Shown here: positions 43,866 to 52,463 of the stretch, in pieces
Numbering within the stretch: position 1 is the stretch's first letter
How the letters are laid out: each line of letters starts with the position of its first letter
Made by a program: the position numbers and the translations under genes
The notes under the pieces: model-generated
What the model saw: only the letters and a program-made list of their open reading frames with translations
Told to the model about the DNA's origin: nothing
The model's database searches: none
NCBI GenBank assembly: GCA_030430535.1
Contig: JAUIKY010000008.1
Location: 1-64,000 of the forward strand
DNA from: Bacteroidia bacterium
GTDB taxonomy: Bacteria; Bacteroidota; Bacteroidia; Flavobacteriales; Flavobacteriaceae
Direction: 5' to 3'
Length of the DNA stretch: 64,000 nucleotides

Positions 43866-46343
43866 ATGGAAGAAGAGTTTGAAGTATCAGAAGGCCAATC
43901 GTCGTTTTCCTTTGATGTCAAGGCATTTTTATTTCGGGTTTTAAGTTATTGGAAACTGTTCGTGCTTTTTATTGGTGTCGGGGTTTTTATCGTTTACCAA
44001 CAGAATATCAGAACCCAGCAATCGTACCGCTTAGGGACTCAAATTTCAATAGAGGAAGCATCCAATCCTTTGTTTACTTCGAACACCAGTCTAACTTTTA
44101 ATTGGGGTGGTGTTTCTGGTAAAGTACAAACGATGATGACCTCATTAAGGTCGCGTTCCATTCACGAGGAAGTAGTTGATAACCTTCAGTTTTACATCAC
44201 TTATTTAAAACAATCACGTTTCAGAAAAGACGATATTTACACCTATGCACCGTTTCGGGTAGATTTAGCCCCGAATACTTTTCAGGTGTTGAATACTCCA
44301 ATTAAAATCACTTTCCTTGGCGAAGAACGGTATCAACTGTCATTTAACTTAGAAGAAGAAACCGTTAAGGGAACCCAGAATTTCAGTAACAAGAAAAAGG
44401 GCAGTATCACAATACCGGCCGGAGGGTTCACGCAACAGTTTAAGCTGAACGATTGGGTGGAAACACCATACTTTAGCGGTGTGGTAACTTTGGCGGACGA
44501 TAAAACCGTAGAACCAAACGATGAATACTTTTTCATGTTCAGTAACTTTGATGCGGTGGTTTCAAAATACCGTAATAAGCTGTCTATCGACAACCCAAGG
44601 AATTCGGCCATTCTAAACTTGAGTATGGTAGATGTCAATAAGGCTAAAATTGTAGATTATTTAAATGAAACCGTTCAGGTTTTAAGTGATGAACAACTTG
44701 AGCGCAAAAACCAGTTTGTAACCAATACCATTAACTTCATCGACCAGCAGTTGGAACGGGTGAAATCGCAATTGGTGCTGAATGCCGATTCGTTGAATAA
44801 TTATAAGCAGAAGAATAAAATCTTCAACTTGAATAACGAAGCGGAAGCCATCAATTCAAAAATCATCGAATTAGAAAACCAGAGGGATAACAATATTCAA
44901 AGGTTAGCTTATTACTCAAGTTTAAAAACCTATTTGGAAACCAGTGATTCGTTTACAGAACTTCCTGCGCCAGCTGTTGCAGGAATAGATGATGGTAACA
45001 TTGTTTCGAATATATCGAAAATCAATGCGCTATCAGTTCAAAAATCTCAATACGGTGCCACCGTAAGGAAAGATGCCACGATTTTCGCCGACCTGAACCG
45101 TCAGATAGATGGTTTAAAATTGGTGCTTTTGGAGAACATTAGTTCGGTAACCAATGAAATAAGGAGAGAGCAACAAACCATAAGTTCAAAAATTGCTGCT
45201 GAAGAGGCCAAAATAAGGAAGTTGCCCGTGGCGCAGCAAAAATTGTTCGATATTCAAAGGCAATATACTTTGAGTGAGCAAACTTATAATATGTTCTTGT
45301 CCAAACGGGGTGAGGCCGATATTATTAAATCGGCAACAGTATCCGATATTGTTGTGATTGATAAAGCCAAAGACACCGGGGCTACGCCAATAGATTTAAA
45401 ATTAAGTTCACGTTATTTATTCGCCATTATTGGTGGTGTTTTACCTCCGCTGTTATTGGCGTTTTTAATCACTTTTTTTGATAATAAACTCCATAATCCG
45501 CAGGTTCTGGAAAATTTATCGAAAATCCCTATTTTGGGTGTGGTCGGTAAAAACAATGCAGAGAACAATTTGGCTGTTCATTTAAAACCCAAATCGACCA
45601 TAGCCGAGGCGTTTCGTTCCATACGTTCCAGTTTGCAATACTTTTATAAAAATAGAGGCATTGACGGAACCAAAACCATTATGGTAACATCGACCGTTAG
45701 TGGAGAAGGCAAAACCTTTTGTTCAATCAATCTCGCTACGGTATTGGCCATGAGCGGTAAAAAGACCGTGTTGGTAGGATTGGATTTAAGAAAGCCCAAG
45801 ATATTTGGCGATTTCGATATTTCGAATGATACAGGTGTTGTTAATTATTTAATCGGTCAGAAGGAATTGAGTGAGGTATTGGTTAATAGTAAGGTGCCCA
45901 ATTTGGATGTGATAACCTCGGGGCCCATTCCGCCAAACCCATCTGAATTGCTTATTGGCGAGTACATTGATAAATTAATGTCTGTTTTAAAACAATCTTA
46001 CGATTATATTGTTTTGGATACACCACCAATTGGTCTGGTGGCTGATGCGTTTGAGCTTGTTGAATATGCCGATGCCACGGTTTATGTAGTTAGACAAGAT
46101 TACACCAAAAAAGGCATGTTAAACCTGATTAACTCCAAGTACGAGAAAGGTGAAATTAAAAATATAAGTTTTGTCTATAATGGCTATAACCAAAAAGGAA
46201 AGTACGGCTATGGTTATGGCTATGGCTATGGTTACGGCTACGGTTATGGTAGTTATGGCAATGGATATAATGACGACGGTAACCCTAAAAAGAGTTTTAT
46301 GGGAAGACTGAAACGTTTTTTTAATTTGATATCCAAAAGTTGA
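43866..46343 (+). CDS. Wzc-like polysaccharide co-polymerase and tyrosine autokinase
   Basis: 825 residues. Two membrane helices (about 32-50 and 515-535) flank a large periplasmic coiled-coil Wzz/GNVR region. The cytoplasmic BY-kinase domain has Walker A SGEGKT with G613-T617, Walker A' VLVGLDLRKPKI and Walker B YDYIVLDTPPIGLV. The C-terminal tail carries eight consecutive YG pairs from Y780 and two further tyrosines, the autophosphorylation cluster of such kinases. It controls length and export of a surface glycan with the Wza-like protein upstream. Confidence 0.92.
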   Translation: MEEEFEVSEGQSSFSFDVKAFLFRVLSYWKLFVLFIGVGVFIVYQQNIRTQQSYRLGTQISIEEASNPLFTSNTSLTFNWGGVSGKVQTMMTSLRSRSIHEEVVDNLQFYITYLKQSRFRKDDIYTYAPFRVDLAPNTFQVLNTPIKITFLGEERYQLSFNLEEETVKGTQNFSNKKKGSITIPAGGFTQQFKLNDWVETPYFSGVVTLADDKTVEPNDEYFFMFSNFDAVVSKYRNKLSIDNPRNSAILNLSMVDVNKAKIVDYLNETVQVLSDEQLERKNQFVTNTINFIDQQLERVKSQLVLNADSLNNYKQKNKIFNLNNEAEAINSKIIELENQRDNNIQRLAYYSSLKTYLETSDSFTELPAPAVAGIDDGNIVSNISKINALSVQKSQYGATVRKDATIFADLNRQIDGLKLVLLENISSVTNEIRREQQTISSKIAAEEAKIRKLPVAQQKLFDIQRQYTLSEQTYNMFLSKRGEADIIKSATVSDIVVIDKAKDTGATPIDLKLSSRYLFAIIGGVLPPLLLAFLITFFDNKLHNPQVLENLSKIPILGVVGKNNAENNLAVHLKPKSTIAEAFRSIRSSLQYFYKNRGIDGTKTIMVTSTVSGEGKTFCSINLATVLAMSGKKTVLVGLDLRKPKIFGDFDISNDTGVVNYLIGQKELSEVLVNSKVPNLDVITSGPIPPNPSELLIGEYIDKLMSVLKQSYDYIVLDTPPIGLVADAFELVEYADATVYVVRQDYTKKGMLNLINSKYEKGEIKNISFVYNGYNQKGKYGYGYGYGYGYGYGYGSYGNGYNDDGNPKKSFMGRLKRFFNLISKS
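46203..46250 (+). repeat. Eight tandem TAYGGY hexamers coding for the YG tail
   Basis: Eight in-frame hexamers (tacggc, tatggt and variants) encode alternate Tyr-Gly. Codon changes break exact identity, but slippage could still change the tyrosine number. Confidence 0.85.
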
Positions 46344-46359
46344 TTTGAGTTTGAATAGT

Positions 46360-47157
46360 ATGAGGGATTTACTTTTAAAAGCTATGGAAGCTGCTGTATT
46401 GGCGGGTAATGAAATAATGAAAGTATATTCGAGGGAGTTTAAAGTGGTTTTAAAGTCTGATAACTCACCACTAACATTAGCCGATGAAAAAGCCAATACC
46501 GTTATTAATAGAGCATTAAAAACCACCAACATCCCGATTATAAGTGAGGAAAATGCAGAGGTTCCATTTTCAGAAAGAAAAACGTGGAAAAGATGTTGGG
46601 TGGTCGATCCATTGGATGGCACCAAGGAATTTGTGAATAGAAACGGAGAATTTACAGTTAACATAGCCCTGATTGAAAACGGTCTGCCTATTTTAGGGGT
46701 CATTTATGTGCCGGTTGCCAAAACGCTATACTATGCAATAGTTTCAGAAAACAGAGCTTATAGAACAGTTTTGGATAATCATCAGGTTTCGGAAGTCGTT
46801 TTTGAAAATAGTGACATCATCAAACCAGAGAGTAAACCGAACCAGGAGCTAAAAGTGGTGGCCAGCCGTTCGCATCTCAATGATGAAACCGAAGCCTTTA
46901 TAGACGATTTAAAGTTAAAGGGTGAAAATGTTATGATAGTTTCAAAAGGAAGCTCATTAAAATTTTGTCTGTTGGCAGAGGGTGAAGCACATGTTTATCC
47001 TAGGTTTGCCCCTACCATGGAATGGGATACCGCTGCGGGACATGCCATTTGTAATGCCGTTGGAGTGCAAGTTCGCCTGGTGGACACTGAAAGAGATTTA
47101 AGATACAACAAAGAAAATTTGTTAAACCCTTATTTTTTGGCCAAAACAGTAGTATGA
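46360..47157 (+). CDS. cysQ: 3'(2'),5'-bisphosphate nucleotidase CysQ
   Basis: 265 residues from the ATG at 46360; TTG codons upstream are less likely. Hydrolyses 3'-phosphoadenosine 5'-phosphate (PAP), the by-product of sulfotransferases and of PAPS reduction. Motifs of the inositol monophosphatase superfamily: ISEENAEVPF, then WVVDPLDGTKEFVNRNGEFT with the metal-binding DPLDGT, and APTMEWDTAAGHAI. Placed between the kinase Wzc and CysC, which it overlaps by 4 bases. Confidence 0.92.
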   Translation: MRDLLLKAMEAAVLAGNEIMKVYSREFKVVLKSDNSPLTLADEKANTVINRALKTTNIPIISEENAEVPFSERKTWKRCWVVDPLDGTKEFVNRNGEFTVNIALIENGLPILGVIYVPVAKTLYYAIVSENRAYRTVLDNHQVSEVVFENSDIIKPESKPNQELKVVASRSHLNDETEAFIDDLKLKGENVMIVSKGSSLKFCLLAEGEAHVYPRFAPTMEWDTAAGHAICNAVGVQVRLVDTERDLRYNKENLLNPYFLAKTVV

Positions 47158-47738
47158 AAAACAACATTAAGCAAGATTACGCAATTGGGCAAAGCGATAG
47201 GGAGGCTTTAAATAAACATAAACCCTGTTTGGTTTGGTTTACAGGCTTGTCGGGGTCTGGAAAGTCGACTATAGCCAATTTATTGGAAAAGGAATTATAC
47301 AAACAAGGCATCCACACTTACACCTTAGATGGTGATAATTTGCGACGTGGATTGAATAAGGATTTAAAATTTACCAAAGAAGACCGTGTAGAAAATTTAA
47401 GGCGAACCGCCGAAGTGGGAAAGCTGTTTGTCGATGCTGGATTCGTGGTTTTGGCTGCATTTATTACGCCTTATAACGAAGTTCGGAAAAGCATAAGAAC
47501 TATTGTTGGCAATGAAAATTATATTGAAGTGTTTGTAAATACTCCTTTGGAAGTTTGTGAACAGCGCGATGTAAAAGGGTTGTATAAAAGGGCACGGGCA
47601 GGAGAGGTTAAAAATTTCACGGGAATCAGTTCGCCTTTTGAAATACCGAACAATCCAACTATCGAGATTCAAACCCTGAAAGAAAGTCCGGAAGAGGCTG
47701 TAAAAAGAATTTTAAAACTGTTAGAGAGCAAAATTTAA
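47154..47738 (+). CDS. cysC: Adenylylsulfate kinase CysC
   Basis: 194 residues. Phosphorylates adenosine 5'-phosphosulfate to PAPS, the donor for sulfotransferases. The P-loop FTGLSGSGKSTIANLLEKEL, TLDGDNLRRGLNKDL, FTKEDRVENLRRTAEVGKLF and YKRARAGEVKNFTGISSPFE are classical. The ATGA overlap with cysQ suggests translational coupling. No sulfurylase or PAPS reductase gene is in the window, so supply here seems directed to sulfate transfer rather than cysteine synthesis. Confidence 0.95.
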   Translation: MKNNIKQDYAIGQSDREALNKHKPCLVWFTGLSGSGKSTIANLLEKELYKQGIHTYTLDGDNLRRGLNKDLKFTKEDRVENLRRTAEVGKLFVDAGFVVLAAFITPYNEVRKSIRTIVGNENYIEVFVNTPLEVCEQRDVKGLYKRARAGEVKNFTGISSPFEIPNNPTIEIQTLKESPEEAVKRILKLLESKI

Positions 47739-47752
47739 TCGAAAACTATTCA

Positions 47753-48598
47753 ATGCCATTGGAAACCAAAATATACCAAAAGGAGAACAACTTAAAGATT
47801 AGTAAGTTGTTAAATACTGTTGTGTCCGATATGCTGTCTTCGAGATTTTTGGCCACCCAATTGGCGGTTCGGGATATCAAGGCGCAATACCGCCAATCAT
47901 ATTTGGGTATTCTCTGGATGTTTATAACACCTTTGGCCACGGCTTTTGTATGGGTGTTTCTTAATAGTACCGGAACGGTAAAGCTAACTGATACCGGCGT
48001 GCCCTATCCTGTTTATGCGTTTTCGGGAACACTAATTTGGGCTATTATAAAAGAAGCCATTAATATGCCCATGGCGAGTACTAATTCAGCACGTTCTATT
48101 TTAACAAAAATTAATTTCCCAAAGGAAGCCTTGATTGTTTCAGGGGTTTTTAAGTTGTTGTTTAACAGTTCAGTAAAAGTGTTGTTGCTCATCATTTTTA
48201 TTTTTGCTTTTGGGATTGGGTTCCATTGGTCCTTATTGTGGTTGCCCCTAACTATTTTGGCGGCAGTTGTTTTTGGCGTTACTTTAGGGCTTTTTTTAAC
48301 TCCAATTGGTATGCTTTATACCGATGTTGGTAAATTTATAAATTTTGCTTTGGGCTTTTTTATGTACATTACACCCGTAGTATATGCCATCCCGAAAGAA
48401 GGCATCATGAAAACGATTATGGTTTGGAATCCGTTTACCCCGTTTATATTGACCACACGCGATTTGGCCTTGGGTTTACCCCCTGAGCATTTAACATATT
48501 ATGCTGTCTTGCTGCTATGTTGCGTGCCTTTATTGGGTTTGGGACTGGTGTTTTACAGGGTGTCCATACCCATTATTGTGGAGCGGATGAGCGCATAG
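47753..48598 (+). CDS. Wzm-type ABC transporter permease for polysaccharide export
   Basis: 281 residues with about six membrane helices. ATQLAVRDIKAQYRQSYLGI is the cytoplasmic start typical of the ABC-2 polysaccharide exporters (TagG/Wzm/KpsM), and MYITPVVYAIPKEGIMKTIM and WNPFTPFILTTRDLALG are family segments. It moves a lipid-linked glycan across the inner membrane with the ATPase at 48754. Confidence 0.92.
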   Translation: MPLETKIYQKENNLKISKLLNTVVSDMLSSRFLATQLAVRDIKAQYRQSYLGILWMFITPLATAFVWVFLNSTGTVKLTDTGVPYPVYAFSGTLIWAIIKEAINMPMASTNSARSILTKINFPKEALIVSGVFKLLFNSSVKVLLLIIFIFAFGIGFHWSLLWLPLTILAAVVFGVTLGLFLTPIGMLYTDVGKFINFALGFFMYITPVVYAIPKEGIMKTIMVWNPFTPFILTTRDLALGLPPEHLTYYAVLLLCCVPLLGLGLVFYRVSIPIIVERMSA

Positions 48599-48698
48599 GC
48601 CCCGCTTGGACCCTACCCGAAGCGAAGGGAGTTAGAAAGCTGGGAATAGATTATGAATAAAAAAATATAAAATATCGGAGTTTGATTTCAAAATATGT

Positions 48699-48740
48699 TA
48701 TTCAGAGCGATAGCGAGGAATCTCATCGATATAAATTAGA
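48699..48740. repeat. Fragment of the dispersed GAGCGATAGCGAGGAATCTC repeat
   Basis: ttattcagagcgatagcgag and gaatctcatcg resemble half of the element at 58019. It occupies the 155-base gap between permease and ATPase genes, which are normally contiguous. Confidence 0.45.
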
Positions 48741-48753
48741 AGTCTAAAAAAAA

Positions 48754-49980
48754 ATGTCTAACACTATACCATCAAAATCAGAAAACGAAGTTCTCGTTAA
48801 GGTAGAAGGTTTAAGCAAAAAGTTCTGTAAAGACCTTAAAACCAGTCTATGGTATGGCGTAAAGGATTTGCTTACCGGTATGGGGGGCAACAAAAACGAC
48901 CGTGAGTTGCGCCCTAAAGAATTTTGGGCGGTTAAGGATGTAAGTTTTGAATTGCGCCGTGGCGAATGTTTGGGTTTGATTGGGCACAATGGCGCAGGAA
49001 AAAGTACCTTGTTAAAAATTTTAAACGGACTCATCAACCCCGATGCGGGTAAGGTTACTATAAAAGGCCGTGTGGGTGCGTTAATAGAATTGGGGGCCGG
49101 TTTTAATCCTATTTTAAGTGGGCGCGAAAATATTTACAACAATGGCGCTGTTTTGGGCTTCAGCCGAAAGGAAATCACAGAAAAACTAGACGATATTATT
49201 GCTTTTTCTGAATTAGAAGAATTTATCGATATGCCCGTTCAAAATTATAGTAGTGGGATGAAAGTACGTTTGGGTTTTGCCGTAGCCGCCCAAATGGAAC
49301 CCGATGTGTTGATTATTGATGAGGTTTTGGCTGTGGGGGATGTTAGTTTTAGAATGAAATGTTACAATAGAATTAATGAATTGTTAAAAGAAGTAGCAAT
49401 TATTTTTGTGTCTCACTCCATGCCTCAAATAGCCAAATTATGTACTTCTGCAATCATGCTTAGAAGAGGGGAGGTAAAAGCAAATTCTAATGACATATCA
49501 AGTGTTATCAACCAATATTTTTTCGATAGTAACGTTGAAAGTAAAGAACTGGTAAGTGGTAGTGGGAAGGCAACTTTGGCTAAAAGGAACTTTGATAATT
49601 CAAAATTAAACGTAATTGAAAAGGGAAGTACAATAAATTTGGGTTTTGATTTGAAAATTGATTTGACTACCAAGTATTTTAGCGTAAGAGGTATCATTTA
49701 TGATAAAGAGTTTAAAGGGTTATTGGAAATCAATGCATTGCATTCTGGACAGTTTTTTAAAAACGAAAACGGGTTAAATAATATAAATATATCTTTCATA
49801 AACCCTCTCAATCATGGAGATTTTACAATGACTTTAGTAATTTTTCAGGTCAATGAAATAGGGCAAATAACAGAAAGACTTTTACGTCATGAAAGTTTTT
49901 TTCAATTTAAGAGTATATCAGGTATTGGATTTGATTCCTATATCCCAATTAGTGTGGAAGCTAACATAAATCACAAATAA
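48754..49980 (+). CDS. Wzt-type ABC transporter ATPase with C-terminal cargo domain
   Basis: 408 residues. The nucleotide-binding half has LGLIGHNGAGKSTLLKILNG, LIELGAGFNPILSGRENIYN, signature YSSGMKVRLGFAVA and Walker B VLIIDEVLAVGD. The last 150 residues (from about 250) form a beta-rich Wzt-C domain (KGSTINLGFDLKIDLTTKYF), which in related exporters binds the modified non-reducing end of the glycan. That predicts an end-capped chain. The A+T rises from about here on. Confidence 0.9.
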   Translation: MSNTIPSKSENEVLVKVEGLSKKFCKDLKTSLWYGVKDLLTGMGGNKNDRELRPKEFWAVKDVSFELRRGECLGLIGHNGAGKSTLLKILNGLINPDAGKVTIKGRVGALIELGAGFNPILSGRENIYNNGAVLGFSRKEITEKLDDIIAFSELEEFIDMPVQNYSSGMKVRLGFAVAAQMEPDVLIIDEVLAVGDVSFRMKCYNRINELLKEVAIIFVSHSMPQIAKLCTSAIMLRRGEVKANSNDISSVINQYFFDSNVESKELVSGSGKATLAKRNFDNSKLNVIEKGSTINLGFDLKIDLTTKYFSVRGIIYDKEFKGLLEINALHSGQFFKNENGLNNINISFINPLNHGDFTMTLVIFQVNEIGQITERLLRHESFFQFKSISGIGFDSYIPISVEANINHK

Positions 49981-49983
49981 AAA

Positions 49984-50574
49984 ATGGGTGCATTTTTAAT
50001 GAATAATCCGAAATGTGTTTTTGTACATATTCCAAAAGCCGCAGGAACAACAATACGAAAAGGAGTTTTCAAAGAAGATTATCTAGGGCCGGTATTTAGA
50101 AGTATACCAGAGGATTGGTCTCCGTATTTTAAATTTACATTTGTAAGAAACCCTTATGATAGAATGGTTTCTGCTTGGAAGATGTTTACAGAAGGAATGG
50201 AAAAATCTAAATGGGCTTATAACAATGAGCCTCCATTAAAAAATATGAGTTTTATAGATTTTTTAAAAATTGCTGTAGATGATTCAATTGATTATCACTC
50301 CAGAAACTCTGTAGAAAGTGTTTTAAGGCATCATACTTTGCCACAAATTCACCCTTACCATTGCTTTATGGATTTAGATTTTATAGGAAGATTTGAAAAT
50401 TTTGAAGATGACTTTGCCCTTGTAGCTAAGGAAATAAGTTTAAAAAATTACGAACTAGGCCATTTGAACAAAACAAAAAGAATTCATTATAAAGAATACT
50501 ACGACAATGAATCATTTGAATTGGTTACAGATAATTACAAAGAAGATTTAGAAAGCTTCGGATATAGCTTTTAA
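49984..50574 (+). CDS. Sulfotransferase family protein (PAPS-dependent), first
   Basis: 196 residues, soluble. CVFVHIPKAAGTTIRKGVF is the 5'-phosphosulfate binding loop (residues 11-29) and FTFVRNPYDRMVSAWKMF the 3'-phosphate binding motif, as in the sulfotransferase 2/chondroitin-type group. The ATG at 49999 is an alternative start. It sits 4 bases after the Wzt-like gene. With CysC and CysQ in the same cluster, transfer of sulfate to the glycan is likely; the acceptor position is unknown. Confidence 0.85.
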   Translation: MGAFLMNNPKCVFVHIPKAAGTTIRKGVFKEDYLGPVFRSIPEDWSPYFKFTFVRNPYDRMVSAWKMFTEGMEKSKWAYNNEPPLKNMSFIDFLKIAVDDSIDYHSRNSVESVLRHHTLPQIHPYHCFMDLDFIGRFENFEDDFALVAKEISLKNYELGHLNKTKRIHYKEYYDNESFELVTDNYKEDLESFGYSF

Positions 50575-50575
50575 T

Positions 50576-51532
50576 ATGAAAAACCATAGCGCTAAAGAAT
50601 ATTATTCAAATCTTAAAAAAGAACAAATAAATTGCCCTGTTTGCGATAGTAGTAATTATAAGGTTCTTGCAAATCAAGATAGGTACGGTATGGGTTTGCA
50701 ATCTGTTATTTGTACCAATTGCAGTATGATTTTTATAAATCCGAGACCTACGGAGTTAGAGATGAACGATTTTTATAAGAATCACTATCGGTCTTTTTAT
50801 GAATCTGTAGAAAAACCAACTTCCGAATATATTAACAATGGCCCATTTATAGCAAGAGCTAATTATGTAAAAAATGTTTTGGGCAACTATCTTTATAATG
50901 CAAAGTCGGTTTTAGATGTAGGTTGTGCAGAAGGAACTCTCTTATTAACAATAGAGAAAGGTTTTCCAAATATTACAACCCAAGGCATTGAACCTAGCTT
51001 GAGTTTTGGAGCATATGCAAAGCAACAGTTAAAAGGAGAGGTGTTTATTGGTTCATATCAAGAGTTTATAAAGAAAAATAATAATAGAACATTCGATGTT
51101 TTAACTTCAACACATGTTTTGGAGCATATTTTAAATCCAAAAGAATATTTAAGTGAATTAAAAAAAATGATGCATAACGAAAGTGTGCTTTATGTTGAAG
51201 TCCCAAATATTATGGATAAAAGAGTAAATGGTTTGGGTGCTGTGCATTTAGGACATGTACTTTCTTTTGATGCGTTTACTTTAAAAAGGCTTTTGAATGA
51301 TTGTGGTTTTGAGATTCTTGAAATTTTTATGGATGATTTACCAGCGAAAACTCCCGCAATGGCTGTTATTTGTAAAGTTGGCAATCCTATTAATAAAAAG
51401 TGTTCCCTATCAAAAAAGGATATTAAAAATAAAGAATCTTTGTTCAAGGAAAGGGTGCTAGGTGAAAACTTGAACAAATCAATAATCTCGAAGATAAAGA
51501 AAAAACTTAAGCTGTATGTCAAGAGTTTTTAA
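50576..51532 (+). CDS. SAM-dependent methyltransferase with N-terminal zinc-ribbon-like motif
   Basis: 318 residues. CPVCDSSNYKVL and CTNCSMIFINPRP form a four-cysteine N-terminal module, followed by the class I fold: SVLDVGCAEGTLLLTIEKGF (SAM loop) and DVLTSTHVLEHILNPKEYLS, typical of methyltransferases in polysaccharide clusters. It may methylate a sugar or the chain end. The last 17 bases overlap the next sulfotransferase gene. Confidence 0.85.
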   Translation: MKNHSAKEYYSNLKKEQINCPVCDSSNYKVLANQDRYGMGLQSVICTNCSMIFINPRPTELEMNDFYKNHYRSFYESVEKPTSEYINNGPFIARANYVKNVLGNYLYNAKSVLDVGCAEGTLLLTIEKGFPNITTQGIEPSLSFGAYAKQQLKGEVFIGSYQEFIKKNNNRTFDVLTSTHVLEHILNPKEYLSELKKMMHNESVLYVEVPNIMDKRVNGLGAVHLGHVLSFDAFTLKRLLNDCGFEILEIFMDDLPAKTPAMAVICKVGNPINKKCSLSKKDIKNKESLFKERVLGENLNKSIISKIKKKLKLYVKSF

Positions 51533-52463
51533 AAGCAAGTCTAAAAATCATTTCTTAATCTCCGCGCCACGCTCAGGTAGTACATGGCTACAAACCATGT
51601 TTAATGCCCATCCTAAATTGGTATGCGTAGAGCGCCGGTTGTTTGGTAATTATGCCGATTTGGTTTTGGATGATGGTATAAAAACACCAAGGTTGCGGGT
51701 AACTTTAGATAAGTATGTCCAAAGTTTATTGCTCCACCATGGTTATCCTCAAAAAGAGCATAAAAAGCTAACAAATATTTTTATAGATTCATTGCTGAAA
51801 GCAGAACAAAACGAACTGGGCAAAAGGCATGTGGTAGATAAAATAACGCCATACGTACATACTTCACAAATAGTTGTTGAGCAAATTCAAAATTATTTTC
51901 CAAAGTCAAAGGTTATCTTTTTGGTTCGAGACGGCCGCGATGTTTTAACCAGTGGTGTTTTTCATTGGTTCAATAAGCAGCCAGCCAATGCAATTTTGTC
52001 CGATTTTGAAAAGAAGCGTCGGGCTTATTTTATAAATGGGGAAGGCCAACGTCCAAACCGATTTTTTCAAGACCATGAAATAGAGCAGTGGGCCAACGAG
52101 TGGCAGCAACCTTTGCAAACTATTGAGTCCGTTCAAGAAAAACACAAAGTAGAGATAATTACTTACGAAAACATGTTGGAAGACCCACAAACCGTATTGC
52201 GGTCGTGCTTTCAGTTTTTTAAGGTGAACCGTTCCGAAAAAACACTAATTGCCTGTTTGCAAGCAGGAAAATTTAAAGCTATGAGCCAAGGACGGGAGCG
52301 GGGTGAGTCAAAAGCTAATGCCCATGTTCGTAAAGGGGTTTCTGGCGACTGGCAAAATTATTTCACTTACCAAGACGGAAAGTTATTTCAAGAGATTGCA
52401 GGTGAAATGTTAATGAAATATGGGTATGTTACATCGAGTGCATGGTATGAGGAACTTAGATGA
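51516..52463 (+). CDS. Sulfotransferase family protein (PAPS-dependent), second
   Basis: 315 residues. LISAPRSGSTWLQTMFNAHP is the 5'-phosphosulfate loop (15-34) and VIFLVRDGRDVLTSGVFHW the 3'-phosphate site, placing it in the sulfotransferase 1/3 group. It differs from the first sulfotransferase, so two different positions may be sulfated. VDKITPYVHTSQIVV lies in the acceptor region. It overlaps the previous gene by 17 bases. Confidence 0.88.
   Translation: MSRVFKSKSKNHFLISAPRSGSTWLQTMFNAHPKLVCVERRLFGNYADLVLDDGIKTPRLRVTLDKYVQSLLLHHGYPQKEHKKLTNIFIDSLLKAEQNELGKRHVVDKITPYVHTSQIVVEQIQNYFPKSKVIFLVRDGRDVLTSGVFHWFNKQPANAILSDFEKKRRAYFINGEGQRPNRFFQDHEIEQWANEWQQPLQTIESVQEKHKVEIITYENMLEDPQTVLRSCFQFFKVNRSEKTLIACLQAGKFKAMSQGRERGESKANAHVRKGVSGDWQNYFTYQDGKLFQEIAGEMLMKYGYVTSSAWYEELR

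Noticed and set aside
46203-46250. Short tandem repeat as a possible CRISPR or VNTR outside genes
   Set aside because: It is in frame inside the Wzc-like gene with 6-base units and no spacers.
46119-46703. 194-codon minus-strand frame opposite the Wzc tail and cysQ
   Set aside because: Long open frame results from the YG repeat and the coding bias of the plus-strand genes; the translation is low-complexity (I, T, V, A).
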